Below are positions 9,141 to 19,103 of a DNA stretch of 64,000 nt, piece by piece. The stretch is taken from contig OZ035963.1 of NCBI GenBank assembly GCA_964034945.1, positions 37,764,361 to 37,828,360 on the forward strand, given 5' to 3'. A program made the translations under genes and the position numbers. The notes under the pieces are model-generated. The model saw only the letters and a list, made by a program, of their open reading frames with translations. It ran no database searches and had not been told where the DNA came from. Position 1 is the stretch's first letter. The number at the start of each line of letters is the position of its first letter. Source of the DNA: Chrysopilus asiliformis (lineage: Eukaryota; Arthropoda; Insecta; Diptera; Rhagionidae).

Positions 9141-10015
9141 ATAATCATCGATGGTAAATAAAAATCACAACCAGAAGAAAAACATGGACAACGACCCACC
9201 AGCTGATCAGGCTTCCAATTCAAATGTAAGTACAATTGAATTTGAATTAAGTATTATCGAAAATATCGAACATTTTGACCAAAACATATTTGAAATAAAT
9301 TCTTTTCTTATAGAAAACTTTGCCTTTGTTCTACCAGTGGATTATTTGCTGCGGTTTAAATGAAAACAGGTAAGAAAAGTGAAAATGCTTGAATTTGAAT
9401 AAGTTGTACTGATGGTAAATTGTTTTAAGTGAAGTTCCGCATGCAAAAGTAAAAAAATGTGCAATTTAATGTTTAAATATCTCATCCCCCTTGATTATCA
9501 TATTAAAAATATGATTAAATAAGGCTAATGAGATATTCAAAAAAAATAACAATTCGTCGATTTAAATTTCGTGCAAAAGATTCGTTTGTCATTACCAGTT
9601 TTTTTGTTCTTGTTCACTGAGACTCGAAATCAATTTGCAAGTTCGTGTTGTTGTAATTGCATGTAAATATCTTATCGGTTTGTGTGTTTGTACTTCATGG
9701 ATTAACTCCAAGTAATTTTATTCTTCTCCACTAGAATCAATCAGCTGATCGATGGACATTGGGCGATCGAAGCTAATGAAGTGGTTAGACGGCGTTCAAA
9801 AATGGAAATGAAAAACCAACTCAGTTCAGTATTCTTTCTTTTCTTAGAACATTTTCTAATTAGGATTTTTACTAATTTTTGTTTATTTTATTTTCAGGGA
9901 TTCCGCAAAATCATCCAGAAGCTACTGAACCGTTGAGTCAACAAAATTACCAACTTCGGGGATATCTTCATACGGACAGACATGGAACAGGACTAACATC
10001 CCAAATGGACGTAGT
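9141..10015 (+). other. Antisense exon set in the right LTR copy (upstream exons visible)
   Basis: Splice-like signals in order are: donor GTAAGT at 9075 with acceptor ending 9140; exon 9141-9225 with ATG at 9151 (25 codons); donor GTAAGT at 9226 with acceptor ending 9313; exon 9314-9369 (56 nt); donor GTAAGA at 9370 with acceptor ending 9734; exon 9735-9823; weak donor GTTCAG at 9824 with acceptor ending 9897; exon 9898-10010/10015; acceptor ending 10073. Exon phases 0, 2 and 1 keep one frame open. In this copy the last exon would run into flanking DNA after 10084, so only the left copy could make the complete product. The small introns (66, 88 and 74 nt) fit insect genes. Confidence 0.45.
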
Positions 10016-10084
10016 GTATGTTGATCAATTTCGCTGAGAAAATATTTTACTTCGAATTTTCTTTATTTTCAGGCGGCTGCAACA

Positions 10085-11096
10085 GACTGTACCCTTTGTC
10101 ACTCGAAGACTCTGAAAACTAAAATAATATACCAATTAAAAAAAATTAAAAAAAAAGTTACTTAAAGAAATTTGATCTGCTAACTATGGTTTTTAGACAG
10201 AAAAATGCTTCCTGTTTTGCTTGATTTCGTGAACTGAGAAACATGTAAAACAACATAATTTACGATCCGCAAAAGATTAGGAATGATTTGTATTACTTAA
10301 GACGACAAGGGTTGAAAACGCTTTTAAGGCATTGAATGAAAACTACCGTCTTTAGTTGAGAAATTTGAATTTATTAGTGCTATAAACGCAGCTTTTATCA
10401 TACTTCTAAATAATCGCCATATCTTCTTACAGCAATATCAAATTACTGGTCCATTCATTCATGCTTTGGAACAAGTCTTATAAGTCCTCTAAAAGGGGCA
10501 CATATCTGTGTAAGATGATTATATACAATAGATTCTGAAAAATAAGCTTTGTTAGATTTTGGAAGATTGCATATTTATACTTGTTAATTATATTTAAAAA
10601 AAGTCCCAAGAACTCTTTTAAGTACGAATACAATTCGGTGCCATCTTACACAAACAAGGGATACCGATATTTCGTACAAATAACATTTAAATATTGTATG
10701 ATACCTCTATTTAAGGCGGGTCACTCTTCGAAAACATAGTTTTAATCATCACTTCGTTTCTTAAGGACTCTTAATAATGAGTTGACAATATAGAAGAAGT
10801 TAAAATATTTTTATGCGATTAATTGCCATTAAATCATAAAGCATGTATAAGTAAGTTTTTAATAATTTATTTTTGTAAAACAAACACCCTTCTTCAATTG
10901 ATAAAATGAGAAAAGAATTTCAAATACTGTATTGAATATATTTCATTTTCGTATATACTTAATCTTTACATAATTATGTAATAAAGAGTTGGGCGTTTAC
11001 AATTGATTATAGTTTATGTACTCTAGTTTAAGTATAAATTTCAGAATCGTTGTTATTCTCAGTTTAAGTTAAACTTTTATTTCGAATTAGTTTGCA
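10085..11096. other. Flanking AT-rich DNA, no feature seen
   Basis: This stretch adjoins the right end of the retrotransposon. It has no ORF of note and no repeat that I can match elsewhere in the window. Confidence 0.6.
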
Positions 11097-11690
11097 AGTA
11101 GGTACCCGGCGTTACTCGGGTAATAGTAAACTTTTGAATATGGCGGGAGTAAATTGGGAATTTATAAAAACTGTAAGTGACAAGCAGATAAAGGAATACT
11201 CCAATTTAGCTATACAAAAAGGAAACGGAAAAATAATCAAAAATAACAATTCTTTTCCATTCTTTTACATTCGCGAATCGAAAAGTAGAGTTAAAGAGGT
11301 TTCGATTCGCTCGCGATTGAATTAAACAGCTGAAAATCGGTTTCAATTCATTTGTAAGCGAATAAAAAAAATTAAGTTCTCTGTGAAAAGAATTATTCAC
11401 GAATTTTATTTTCTAAAATTTGATTCGCGAATGATTCAAATGCATAACAGTCGGCCTGTCCAACAGTAAAAATGGGATAAAAATCCATTCAGTAGTTTAG
11501 GATATAGCATTCACATCATGTAGAAGGGAGTTGTTTGAGTGGGCGAAAATTTTCCTTTAAGACCGCCCTGTCCAACACTTAAAACGGTATTAAAATCCAT
11601 TCAGTAGTTTAGGCGATAGTAGGAGAGGGGTTTAGCAACGTATGGCGAAAATTTCTCCAACACTAAAAACCGTATTCAAATCGCTTCAGC
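11097..11690 (+). repeat. Dispersed repeat family copy (gtaatagtaaa / tagtttagg type)
   Basis: It begins gtaggtacccggcgttac and continues with two or three tandem versions of a unit containing aaatccattcagtagtttag and gcgaaaat. A second copy in the same orientation lies at 31205-31614, and related opposite-strand units lie at 34480-34990 and 56040-56220. The family is unidentified; short ORFs inside look meaningless. Confidence 0.7.
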
Positions 11691-11984
11691 TATTCAGAAG
11701 ATAATTTTGTTACATTCAAATAGTTTGCATTGTGTCTCAACATATCAATCATTATCGTGTAGATCAGTGGTTCCCAAACTTTTTTGGCCCACGGACCCCT
11801 TTCATAGTCAAAACTTGCCCACGGACCCCTTTTCATAGTCAAATCCTGGGTGAAAAACCATTGCATAAATGCATAATAGAAATATTACAAATTTAACTAT
11901 GATGTCTTGAATGGTAAATGGTGACGTAAAAATAAAATATATATGAAACATTTTTTTGAAGAAGTATTTATTGAAATTATAACT

Positions 11985-12740
11985 TTTGCTTTAAAATACA
12001 AAAAAAATATCAGTTGTGGTCAACACAAAACTTTCTTCTACAAAATCCACGACCCTGTGCAATTTACGCTAGAGCCCTGTTCCGTTGTCAACCTAAGACG
12101 GCCTCCCAATAAATTCTTGATTTATTCAAAAATATCAAAAACGTACAAAATTTGAGATAACTTGAGAACGGTAAAAGATATCAATTTACGGTAAATGGCA
12201 AAAATGTAGAAAATGTTAACATCTTTAATTCTTTTAACTGATTTGTCGAAAAACCGTTAGTTTGCAAGTAATTTGCAAAAATATGATTTTTTACATATTA
12301 ATGAAAATATCTCAATAACGGTAAAATATAACGGATAACGGTAAAAGACAAAATTGTGCAGAATGCCATTCTAATTAATTCACTTGATACATTCAGTCAG
12401 CAAAAACCCGTTAGTTTTCGAGATAATCGCAAAAAACCGTTTTTTTGGAAATAACGGTTTATCTCGATAACAGGTTGAGATATCGAGTTATAGCTAAAGA
12501 CAAAAGTGTGGGAAATTTTATTTTCTCCAAGTTTTGTTATACTTAAGGCCACTAAAAACGCGTAGTTTGGGAGTAAATCGAGAAAAACGAAATTGCGATT
12601 TTTGAAAAACCGCCATTTTGGATACTTCCGGTTAACGGATTTCCACCAAAAGTTGATAGGATCGTCCCATTTCAGGACCCAACATGCCTATAAAATTTCA
12701 TGGCGCTAGCTCTATTAGTTTTTGAGAAATCTTGTACACA
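11985..12740 (-). repeat. DINE/mini-me-like module flanking the satellite
   Basis: The block with acgaccctgtgcaatttac and cctaagacggcctcccaata recurs at 61300-61440. The part next to the array (catgcctataaaatttcatgg) has the role seen in other copies, where a conserved block adjoins a (GTCY)n tract. It sits inside the hAT element. Confidence 0.6.
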
Positions 12741-13328
12741 GACTGACAGACAGACTGACAGACTGACAGACTGACAGACTGACAGACTGACAGACTGACA
12801 GACTGACAGACTGACAGACTGACAGACTGACAGACTGACAGACTGACAGACTGACAGACTGACAGACTGACAGACTGACAGACTGACAGACTGACAGACT
12901 GACAGACTGACAGACTGACAGACTGACAGACTGACAGACTGACAGACTGACAGACTGACAGACTGACAGACTGACAGACTGACAGACTGACAGACTGACA
13001 GACTGACAGACTGACAGACTGACAGACTGACAGACTGACAGACTGACAGACTGACAGACTGACAGACTGAAAGACTGACAGACTGACAGACTGACAGACT
13101 GACAGACTGACAGACTGACAGACTGACAGACTGACAGACTGACAGACTGACAGACTGACAGACTGACAGACTGACAGACTGACAGACTGACAGACTGACA
13201 GACTGACAGACTGACAGACTGACAGACTGACAGACTGACAGACTGACAGACTGACAGACTGACAGACTGACAGACTGACAGACTGACAGACTGACAGACT
13301 GACAGACTGACAGACTGACAGACAGAAA
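12741..13328. repeat. 8-bp satellite (GACTGACA)n, about 73 units
   Basis: About 588 bp of almost uniform gactgaca units. One visible substitution gives gactgaaa near 13065-13075. Frames across it stay open on the minus strand because the unit has no stop, and these encode only Ser/Val/Cys/Gln repeats; they are not genes. Confidence 0.97.
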
Positions 13329-13589
13329 GACATTTTTTAAATATGACTCCAATCGACTCAGGAGTGATCGGGAAATGTTTTTTTAGGCAAAATTAAGAGG
13401 TCGAAATTTTTCATGAATACAATACTTTATTATACTCCGTAGAAGAAAGTAAAAATTAATGACTTGGATGAACCTGATGGGATGTTATGAGTGTATTTAA
13501 GTTCGGCTCAATATTTGTGAGTAGCAACCGCAAATCCCCACAAGTAGATACTAATTTCTAGTCGGTTTCTTTTTTTTAAAAGCTTTTAT

Positions 13590-13780
13590 TTAGCTTGCCT
13601 TCGTGTCTGTTTGTCTGTTTGTCTGTCTGTCTGTCAGATCAAATCTTGCAACCCAATTTTGACCAACTTCCACTTGTCCGATTGACTTGAAATTTTGCAC
13701 ACTTATATAAGTCCGATGACAATACAATATTTTCACTACTTCGTCCTTGTAAGGATAACGGAAGGTCCTGTAAGGATAAC
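13590..13780 (+). repeat. DINE/mini-me-like module with short (GTCT)n
   Basis: A short tgtctgtctgtctgtc tract is followed by the block caaatcttgcaacccaattt and a gacttgaaattttgcaca motif, as in the copies at 17790, 23030 and 63710. Confidence 0.65.
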
Positions 13781-13947
13781 GTGATTATCCCTTTCTCCAA
13801 ATTTTCCGGAAAAAAATCTATTCTGGGGGTTTTTGGGGTCGCTGAATACGATTCTCAAGTTAAAAAGCCTGTAAGGACATCTCAAATGTAATGATATATA
13901 TTCGAAGACTAAAAAGAACAAAATAAAAAAAATTTAAAAATTTTTTT

Positions 13948-14175
13948 AAAAAAAAGCTTTTATTAAAAAAGAATGCACTAAAAAGAAAAAAATAATTTTC
14001 TGGACGCCGTGTATCACAAATATAAAAGCTTTTAAAAAGCGAGATAAAGCATAAAACAATAAAATAAAAATTTATCTCGCTTTTGAAAAGCTTTTATATT
14101 TGTGATACACAGCGTCCAGAAAATTATTTTTTTCTTTTTAGTGCATTCTTTTTTAATAAAAGCTTTTTTTTTAAT
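13948..14175. repeat. Foldback palindrome, about 100-bp arms
   Basis: The left arm (13948-14055) contains agaatgcactaaaaag and ggacgccgtgtatcacaaat. The right arm (14071-14175) carries the reverse complement with few differences; the loop is about 20 bp. A second, interrupted copy spans 19069-19103 and 20859-20985. Confidence 0.9.
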
Positions 14176-14482
14176 TTTTTTTTTATTTTTTGTGATGAGG
14201 CTCATAGTGGCACTGAATCTACGTTCTACCAAATAGGAAGACGGAAAAGCAATCAACAGCTTCTGTTATTTATTTTAACTTCCATATTAATAAAAATGTG
14301 TCACAATTTTTTTTATTTTATATTAAACCTTGCGCGGACCCCCTGACGTTCTTCAGGGACCCCCAAATCAATTTTAATTTTCCACGGACCCCCTGAATGA
14401 TCCCGGGGACCCCTGGGGGTCCGTAGGGACCACTTTGGGAACCACTGGTGTAGATGTTCAGCCATGTCGGCCCAGCCGTTCA

Positions 14483-14754
14483 CACTCAGAAAAATGGAGG
14501 CTAACTCGACGACCTACATACGGCGTAATTGGCCTCGGGCAGGCGCGCGTTCGCCTGCATGTGGACAAGTAAAACTGAGTTGACCTGTGGTCGGAGAAAT
14601 TCTGAAATTAAGCCACCAGCAGGTGAAGTAGGGCATTGGGAGCTGCACGAGTTGACCTTAGATAGGTTAACTCTGACCGCTAGCTGGCTTACAGACACCT
14701 CTGTAAGGTCAGAGTTAACCTGACAAAAAGTTGACCTGGACATTTTTCTGAGTG
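14483..14754 (+). mobile_element. MITE, 272 bp, copy 1
   Basis: Ends are CACTCAGAAAAATG and its inverse. It lies 28 bp right of the hAT target duplication. It is nearly identical to 14896-15167 in opposite orientation. No coding capacity is evident; the ORFs mirrored in the two copies have no recognisable product. Confidence 0.93.
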
Positions 14755-14895
14755 CAGCTGTGATGCCGATAATAAACCCGGTGGTTATAGGGGTGAGGAG
14801 AGCGACACCACAAATAGCCTTTGACCTTTCCTACATTTAGCAAAAAACCTCATCTAAATCGGTTGCGAGATTTTCGACCCAAGTCGTGGTATACA

Positions 14896-15167
14896 CACTC
14901 AGAAAAATGTCCAGGTCAACTTTTTGTCAGGTTAACTCTGACCTTACAGAGGTGTCTGTAAGCCAGCTAGCGGTCAGAGTTAGCCTATGTAAGGTCAACT
15001 CGTGCAGCTCCCAATGCCCTACTTCACCTGCTGGTGGCTTAATTTCAGAATTTCTCCGACCACAGGTGAACTCAGTTTTACTTGCCCACATGCAGGCGAA
15101 CGCGCGCCTGCCCGAGGCCAATTACACCGTATGTAGGTCGTCGAGTTAGCCTCCATTTTTCTGAGTG
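14896..15167 (-). mobile_element. MITE, 272 bp, copy 2 (inverted)
   Basis: Reverse-complement copy of 14483-14754 after a 141-bp spacer, with a handful of substitutions. The same CACTCAGAAAAATG termini occur. Together the two form a 685-bp palindrome. Confidence 0.93.
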
Positions 15168-17280
15168 CAGACATTCAATTTTAAATAGTAGATTGTTCCC
15201 CACATGTGTCTCCCTTCTGAATTATTGGTACTTTTCCTTTCTTCTTAAATAAACCAGCCAAAGATAAACATAGTGTCTTTTATTTAATAGCATTCAAATT
15301 GCAATCATATCAATTTAATTTAAATCGAACTATTCATTATCCATCATTGGTTGTACCTAATATTGAAATTGTTTATACATTTTTTGAGTTTTCCGCGATT
15401 TATTGAAAATTAAATCACATCCAGAAAGAAAAAAAAGGGTCACTTTTTCGCCTCACCCCAGTAGAAATTAACTAAAAGTTTTTGCTATCTTTTCGAAAAG
15501 GGTCAATTTTTTCAAAAAGTATCTTGAAACAAAAAGTTTTTCAAATGTTATTTCACAAAGCTACACATCAAAATCCAATTGGAGCATGACGCCAATTGGA
15601 TTTTTTCAAAATCGCGTTCTATACAATTTTCAAAAAAGTATTGCGGATTCATCGAATTCTATTGATGGAATATGTTCCGGGATTCTTTCGCCCCATTTCA
15701 GTGAAGATGATTTATTATGCCGCGTACACACATGTGGGTGAACTGTTCACGAAATGTCCTTTGATGTGAACGCGGCATTAAATGTAATTATCAACACATT
15801 CCACGGTAAATTTAGATTAAACTGCTTTGTATTCACGTAGCGGTGATTTTGAGAATTAGTAAGATAATAAAATCACTTATCTATTACCTATGTACTAATT
15901 TTTTAACTTACGACCGGTAAAAACATTCATTCATAGGATAAAGTTGATTTAAAAACTCTTTCTTTTGTTATTTTTTGTTCATTTATCTACTGTCTTTTAT
16001 TTTATTATTTCATTGCTGATCGCACAGATATCGTTGTTATCGTGATTATTTATTTATGAAATTAAAAATAATTGCAAATACACTCAAGGATGAGAAATAA
16101 GATGGTTATAGGTAGTAAAAGCCACTTAAGGTGGTTAGTTAGCCATATGATGGCGCTGGATAGACATACTTACTTTTTTTTCGTGAGTACTTAATATGTA
16201 TGGCGTTAGGTGTATAATATAAACACGCAAATAATTATGGCGCGTCCGATTATAAGTGGCGAGATGGAAGCATATTAGAACGATAAGGGGTTAATAAGGG
16301 CGATGTCAATTACATTGTGAGTGGTTAGGTCTTATTTTGGTCTGAGGAGAAAAGTATTGACGTGTTATAATATATGAAACATTTCAAATATAGATTTTAC
16401 AATATGTTCGTGGTAAAAATATTTTTTAATCTTATGTGCATTTATCTAAACTCAGATTATATCAACATTGTTATAAGCTTTCTTACTAGACTTGCGTTAG
16501 GATTAATTACTCAAACTATTAGCAAACATACACGTAATGTAAATGTATTGAGTTTCGTTTTTGAAATTCTAATAATAATTGTAATGAGGCAAAAATTGAA
16601 AATGCATTTTAAGTGCTTCAGTTAGACTGTTAGGTGGCTCTCAATTCACTACTCATGTATGTAAGGTGTATGCCGAATGGTAAGATGGGTGCATATTCTG
16701 ATTGTTTTTCTTCTTGAGCCGAAGTAGGGGTTGGCCAACGAGCTCAATACTGATGGTTCATACTTTGTGAAGTGGATTTATGTCAAGTGTCCAACATTAT
16801 TTTTCTACAGTGTTGCTATGGTAGTACTTTTCTATACAACAATAGCTGTGATTCTATTGTATCATAAAAGCTAATCAAAATGAAAAAGAGGTATGGTGTT
16901 GTTATTATTTACAAATGTAAGAGTGTTTATGTCTGGGTTACCTATTGTTAACAAGAAAAAAAAACAATACTACTTGTAGGCCGGAAAATCCGTTTTCAGT
17001 TGCCAATATTGTAATTGGCCACTTCAGTTGACATGTTAAGAAGTTTCCCACCCGATTACTGTTGTTAAACTACGCGGTGAAGTGTTACAATTACTGTAAT
17101 TTACTAATGGCAAAACTCTTATTTACTCCTTTCGTATGCCAAACAAAAGAAGTTCAATTATTGTGTCGTAAGGTTCTTCTATTCAAAATGCAAAAATCTT
17201 AGGGAATGCTCAACAATTTTTTTAAATATGTAAATTATATAACCCGAGGCAGTTACATACTTTAAAAAGCAAAAGTACAC
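15168..17280. other. AT-rich intergenic DNA
   Basis: I see no gene or strong repeat. The ORF at 16374-16625 (83 codons) is hydrophobic, AT-driven and unrecognised. Confidence 0.5.
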
Positions 17281-17900
17281 TTATTAGTCATATTCTATGT
17301 AGAACAAGTGTCACTATCAACGGCCGACGATAGCAGCCTTTAGTAAAGCTCAACCAAACTAAAGTAATCATTCTTGAATGGTACAACTGAACGGGCTGAA
17401 ACTTTACAAATATAAATGTCTCACATAGGTCTCTAATTGTACCAAATTTCATTCGGATTGGTTTAGTCCCTCTGGGAGAACGCCAGCATAACGGTGAAAG
17501 ACTCTCAGCGGACATAATTACATTTTTTGGAAAGCACATTGTCCGAAGGTGTACCTTTTGAAACCTATCTTTGAATTCCTCACTCCTCTCACCGCAATAC
17601 ATATCCAAATGTTTTTGGCGATTTTCTCGGGAATTGTGCATCTGATCAAAAATTTACAAAGCCAAAACCATTTAGAATATCGTTTTATATACATCTTCCT
17701 AACACCAAACTTAAATCCACTCCATTTCCCACCTCCCATACAAATCACGTTTGTAAACGCCTTTATTTGATTGGGTTTTCTGTCTATTTAGTTCAAATCT
17801 TGTAACTCAATTTTCGACCACTTCCCCTAATCTGATCGACTTGTTGGATTGCTCAGTCTTAATGGCAATACCACTCTAATACAAGACGTTACTCCGGACT
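17281..17900 (-). repeat. Diverged DINE-like segment
   Basis: 17781-17900 contains tctatttagttcaaatcttg and a block like the one after the (GTCT)n at 13620, on the plus strand. The preceding 350 bp hold overlapping ORFs on both strands (such as 17288-17641) that I do not recognise; they may be repeat-derived. Confidence 0.4.
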
Positions 17901-18071
17901 TCATATCGTTAGCTTTTAGGAGGAGGATTTTCCCCAGTTATCCTCCCACCCTCTTTTCACCCACAAGAATACAGATCACAAATCACCAACAAAAAAATAA
18001 ACTTTAGATAATTTATAAATTTATTTAAAGTTTCACAAAAATCTTATTTTCTTTGATTTGAAAAGAGAGTA

Positions 18072-18699
18072 ATACTATGTTCACACCGACGCAAAATTAC
18101 GTAATTTTGAAGATTTTCGTAATTTTGAACGAAATCTTCCTCGAAATCACGAGATTTCCAGTACATTAACCTGTTTTCAAAATCACTAAAAGTATGCAAT
18201 TTCCACAAAATTAGGAACGAAATCAAGCAAAAACAATGAATACAACCCTGCATCACTTATTCAGTTCTCTTCAGCACATCAGTTTTGAGAAGTTTTGACA
18301 TTTGTGCTGGATTGGAAAGACGGAAATATAAGAAAAAGAAGCCGTGTTCCGCACGCGAAGAGGATATATTAGTAAACGTGTGGTCTGAAAAAATAAATAA
18401 ATGGACATGTTTATGATGCAGTTAAATATGAAATGGAAAATAATTGTTTATTTTCATTACAGATCATTTCCATTTTCTTCTAAAGTGTCAAATTCTGTTT
18501 GCACATATTTAATCGATGTTTTGAATTATATTATTCATCATATTGCTAAAATTCATAGTAATCCTACACTAAAATTCATAGCAATCCTGTAGTTGAAATG
18601 TCAAGCAAAATTACCTTAACCTCTGTGTGAACACTTTGGTTTAAGATTTAAATCATTTCGCAAAATTACGTGATTTTGAGTCAGTGTGAACTTAGTATA
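18072..18699. mobile_element. MITE-like element, about 628 bp
   Basis: The inverted ends share atacta-gttcacac and aaaattacgt (left 18072-18110, right 18660-18699) with several mismatches. The interior is AT-rich with no clear protein. Confidence 0.65.
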
Positions 18700-18973
18700 A
18701 TCCATTTCGTAATCTTTAATTTTCAAAATTTTTATCTTTGTACAGCAAAAAAACGGCTACAACGCGTTGTGACTAACAAAGAAAGCCATAATGCGTTGTA
18801 GCACTGGTAAAAATGGTGACAACGCGTTCTGAAAGTTATTTGATGCAACTACGATTCGACGGACAACTGTTATATCAGGCACTGATAGATTTAAAAAGAT
18901 TTGAAGTGGGCTTACTATGACGAGCCTCACTTTTTAAAAGCAAAATCTCTGTGTAAATTAATTTTTAAATATT

Positions 18974-19025
18974 ACCATCCTGAGCTGTGCTTCGGCATTA
19001 AAGGGTCTTCCCCTAAGCTCTGGCT
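18974..19025 (-). repeat. Dispersed 50-bp module (agcttagggga family)
   Basis: The minus strand reads CCAGAGCTTAGGGGAAGACC and then a block containing CCGAAGCACAGCTCAGGATG. It recurs on the plus strand at 55072-55118 and 63496-63542. Unidentified. Confidence 0.8.
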
Positions 19026-19103
19026 GGAATTATAAAATTTTTTTTTTTTAAATATTAATAAATATTGAAAAGTAGTAGTTTTTATTAAAAGAATGCACTA
19101 AAA

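Larger units (their letters stand above)
1..10084 (-). mobile_element. Ty3/gypsy LTR retrotransposon, Osvaldo/Ulysses-like, nearly complete
   Basis: The order on the minus strand is 5' LTR (6891-10084), tRNA-Lys PBS, long leader, gag, pol (protease, RT, RNase H, integrase), then the start of the 3' LTR (539 down to 1, continuing outside the window). The domain order is that of Ty3/gypsy. The very long LTR and tRNA-Lys primer recall the Drosophila Osvaldo and Ulysses elements, which is a family-level inference. The 539 bp of 3' LTR in the window match 9546-10084 without a difference and both major ORFs are open, so the copy looks young and possibly functional. I see no env-like ORF on the minus strand. 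If the two LTRs are equal in length, about 2.65 kb of the element lies left of the window, for a total near 12.7 kb. Confidence 0.92.
6891..10084 (-). repeat. 5' LTR, about 3.2 kb
   Basis: The right end is fixed by identity with the 3' LTR (10084). The left end is set at 6891 by TG (tgtagcgacc) and the adjoining PBS. The termini are imperfect inverted repeats: TGTAGC on the plus strand and TGTTGC on the minus strand. At 3194 bp it is long for an insect gypsy element; Ulysses is known for LTRs above 2 kb. It contains a plus-strand ORF at 8298-8714 and the antisense exon set at 9141-10015. The flank begins gactg at 10085; the same 4-5 bases should precede the 3' LTR outside the window. Confidence 0.8.
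11765..14447. mobile_element. Non-autonomous hAT transposon with perfect 8-bp TSD
   Basis: The TIRs start CAGTGGTTCCCAAA on both strands (11765 and 14447) and share the further block ACGGACCCC. Both sides are flanked by gtgtagat (11757-11764 and 14448-14455), an 8-bp target duplication typical of hAT. The 2683-bp interior has no transposase. It holds DINE-like modules, an 8-bp satellite (12741-13328) and a foldback palindrome (13948-14175), some of which may be later nested insertions. Confidence 0.9.

Noticed and set aside
12741..13328. Regular array as a possible CRISPR
   Set aside because: Contiguous 8-bp units with no unique spacers, in an animal genome.
12672..13352. 226- and 211-codon open frames
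   Set aside because: They are translations of the 8-bp satellite, with no stop because of its sequence.
14501..15149. Mirror-image ORFs of 80-87 codons
   Set aside because: They follow from the inverted MITE pair; the proteins match no family I know and differ only by MITE substitutions.
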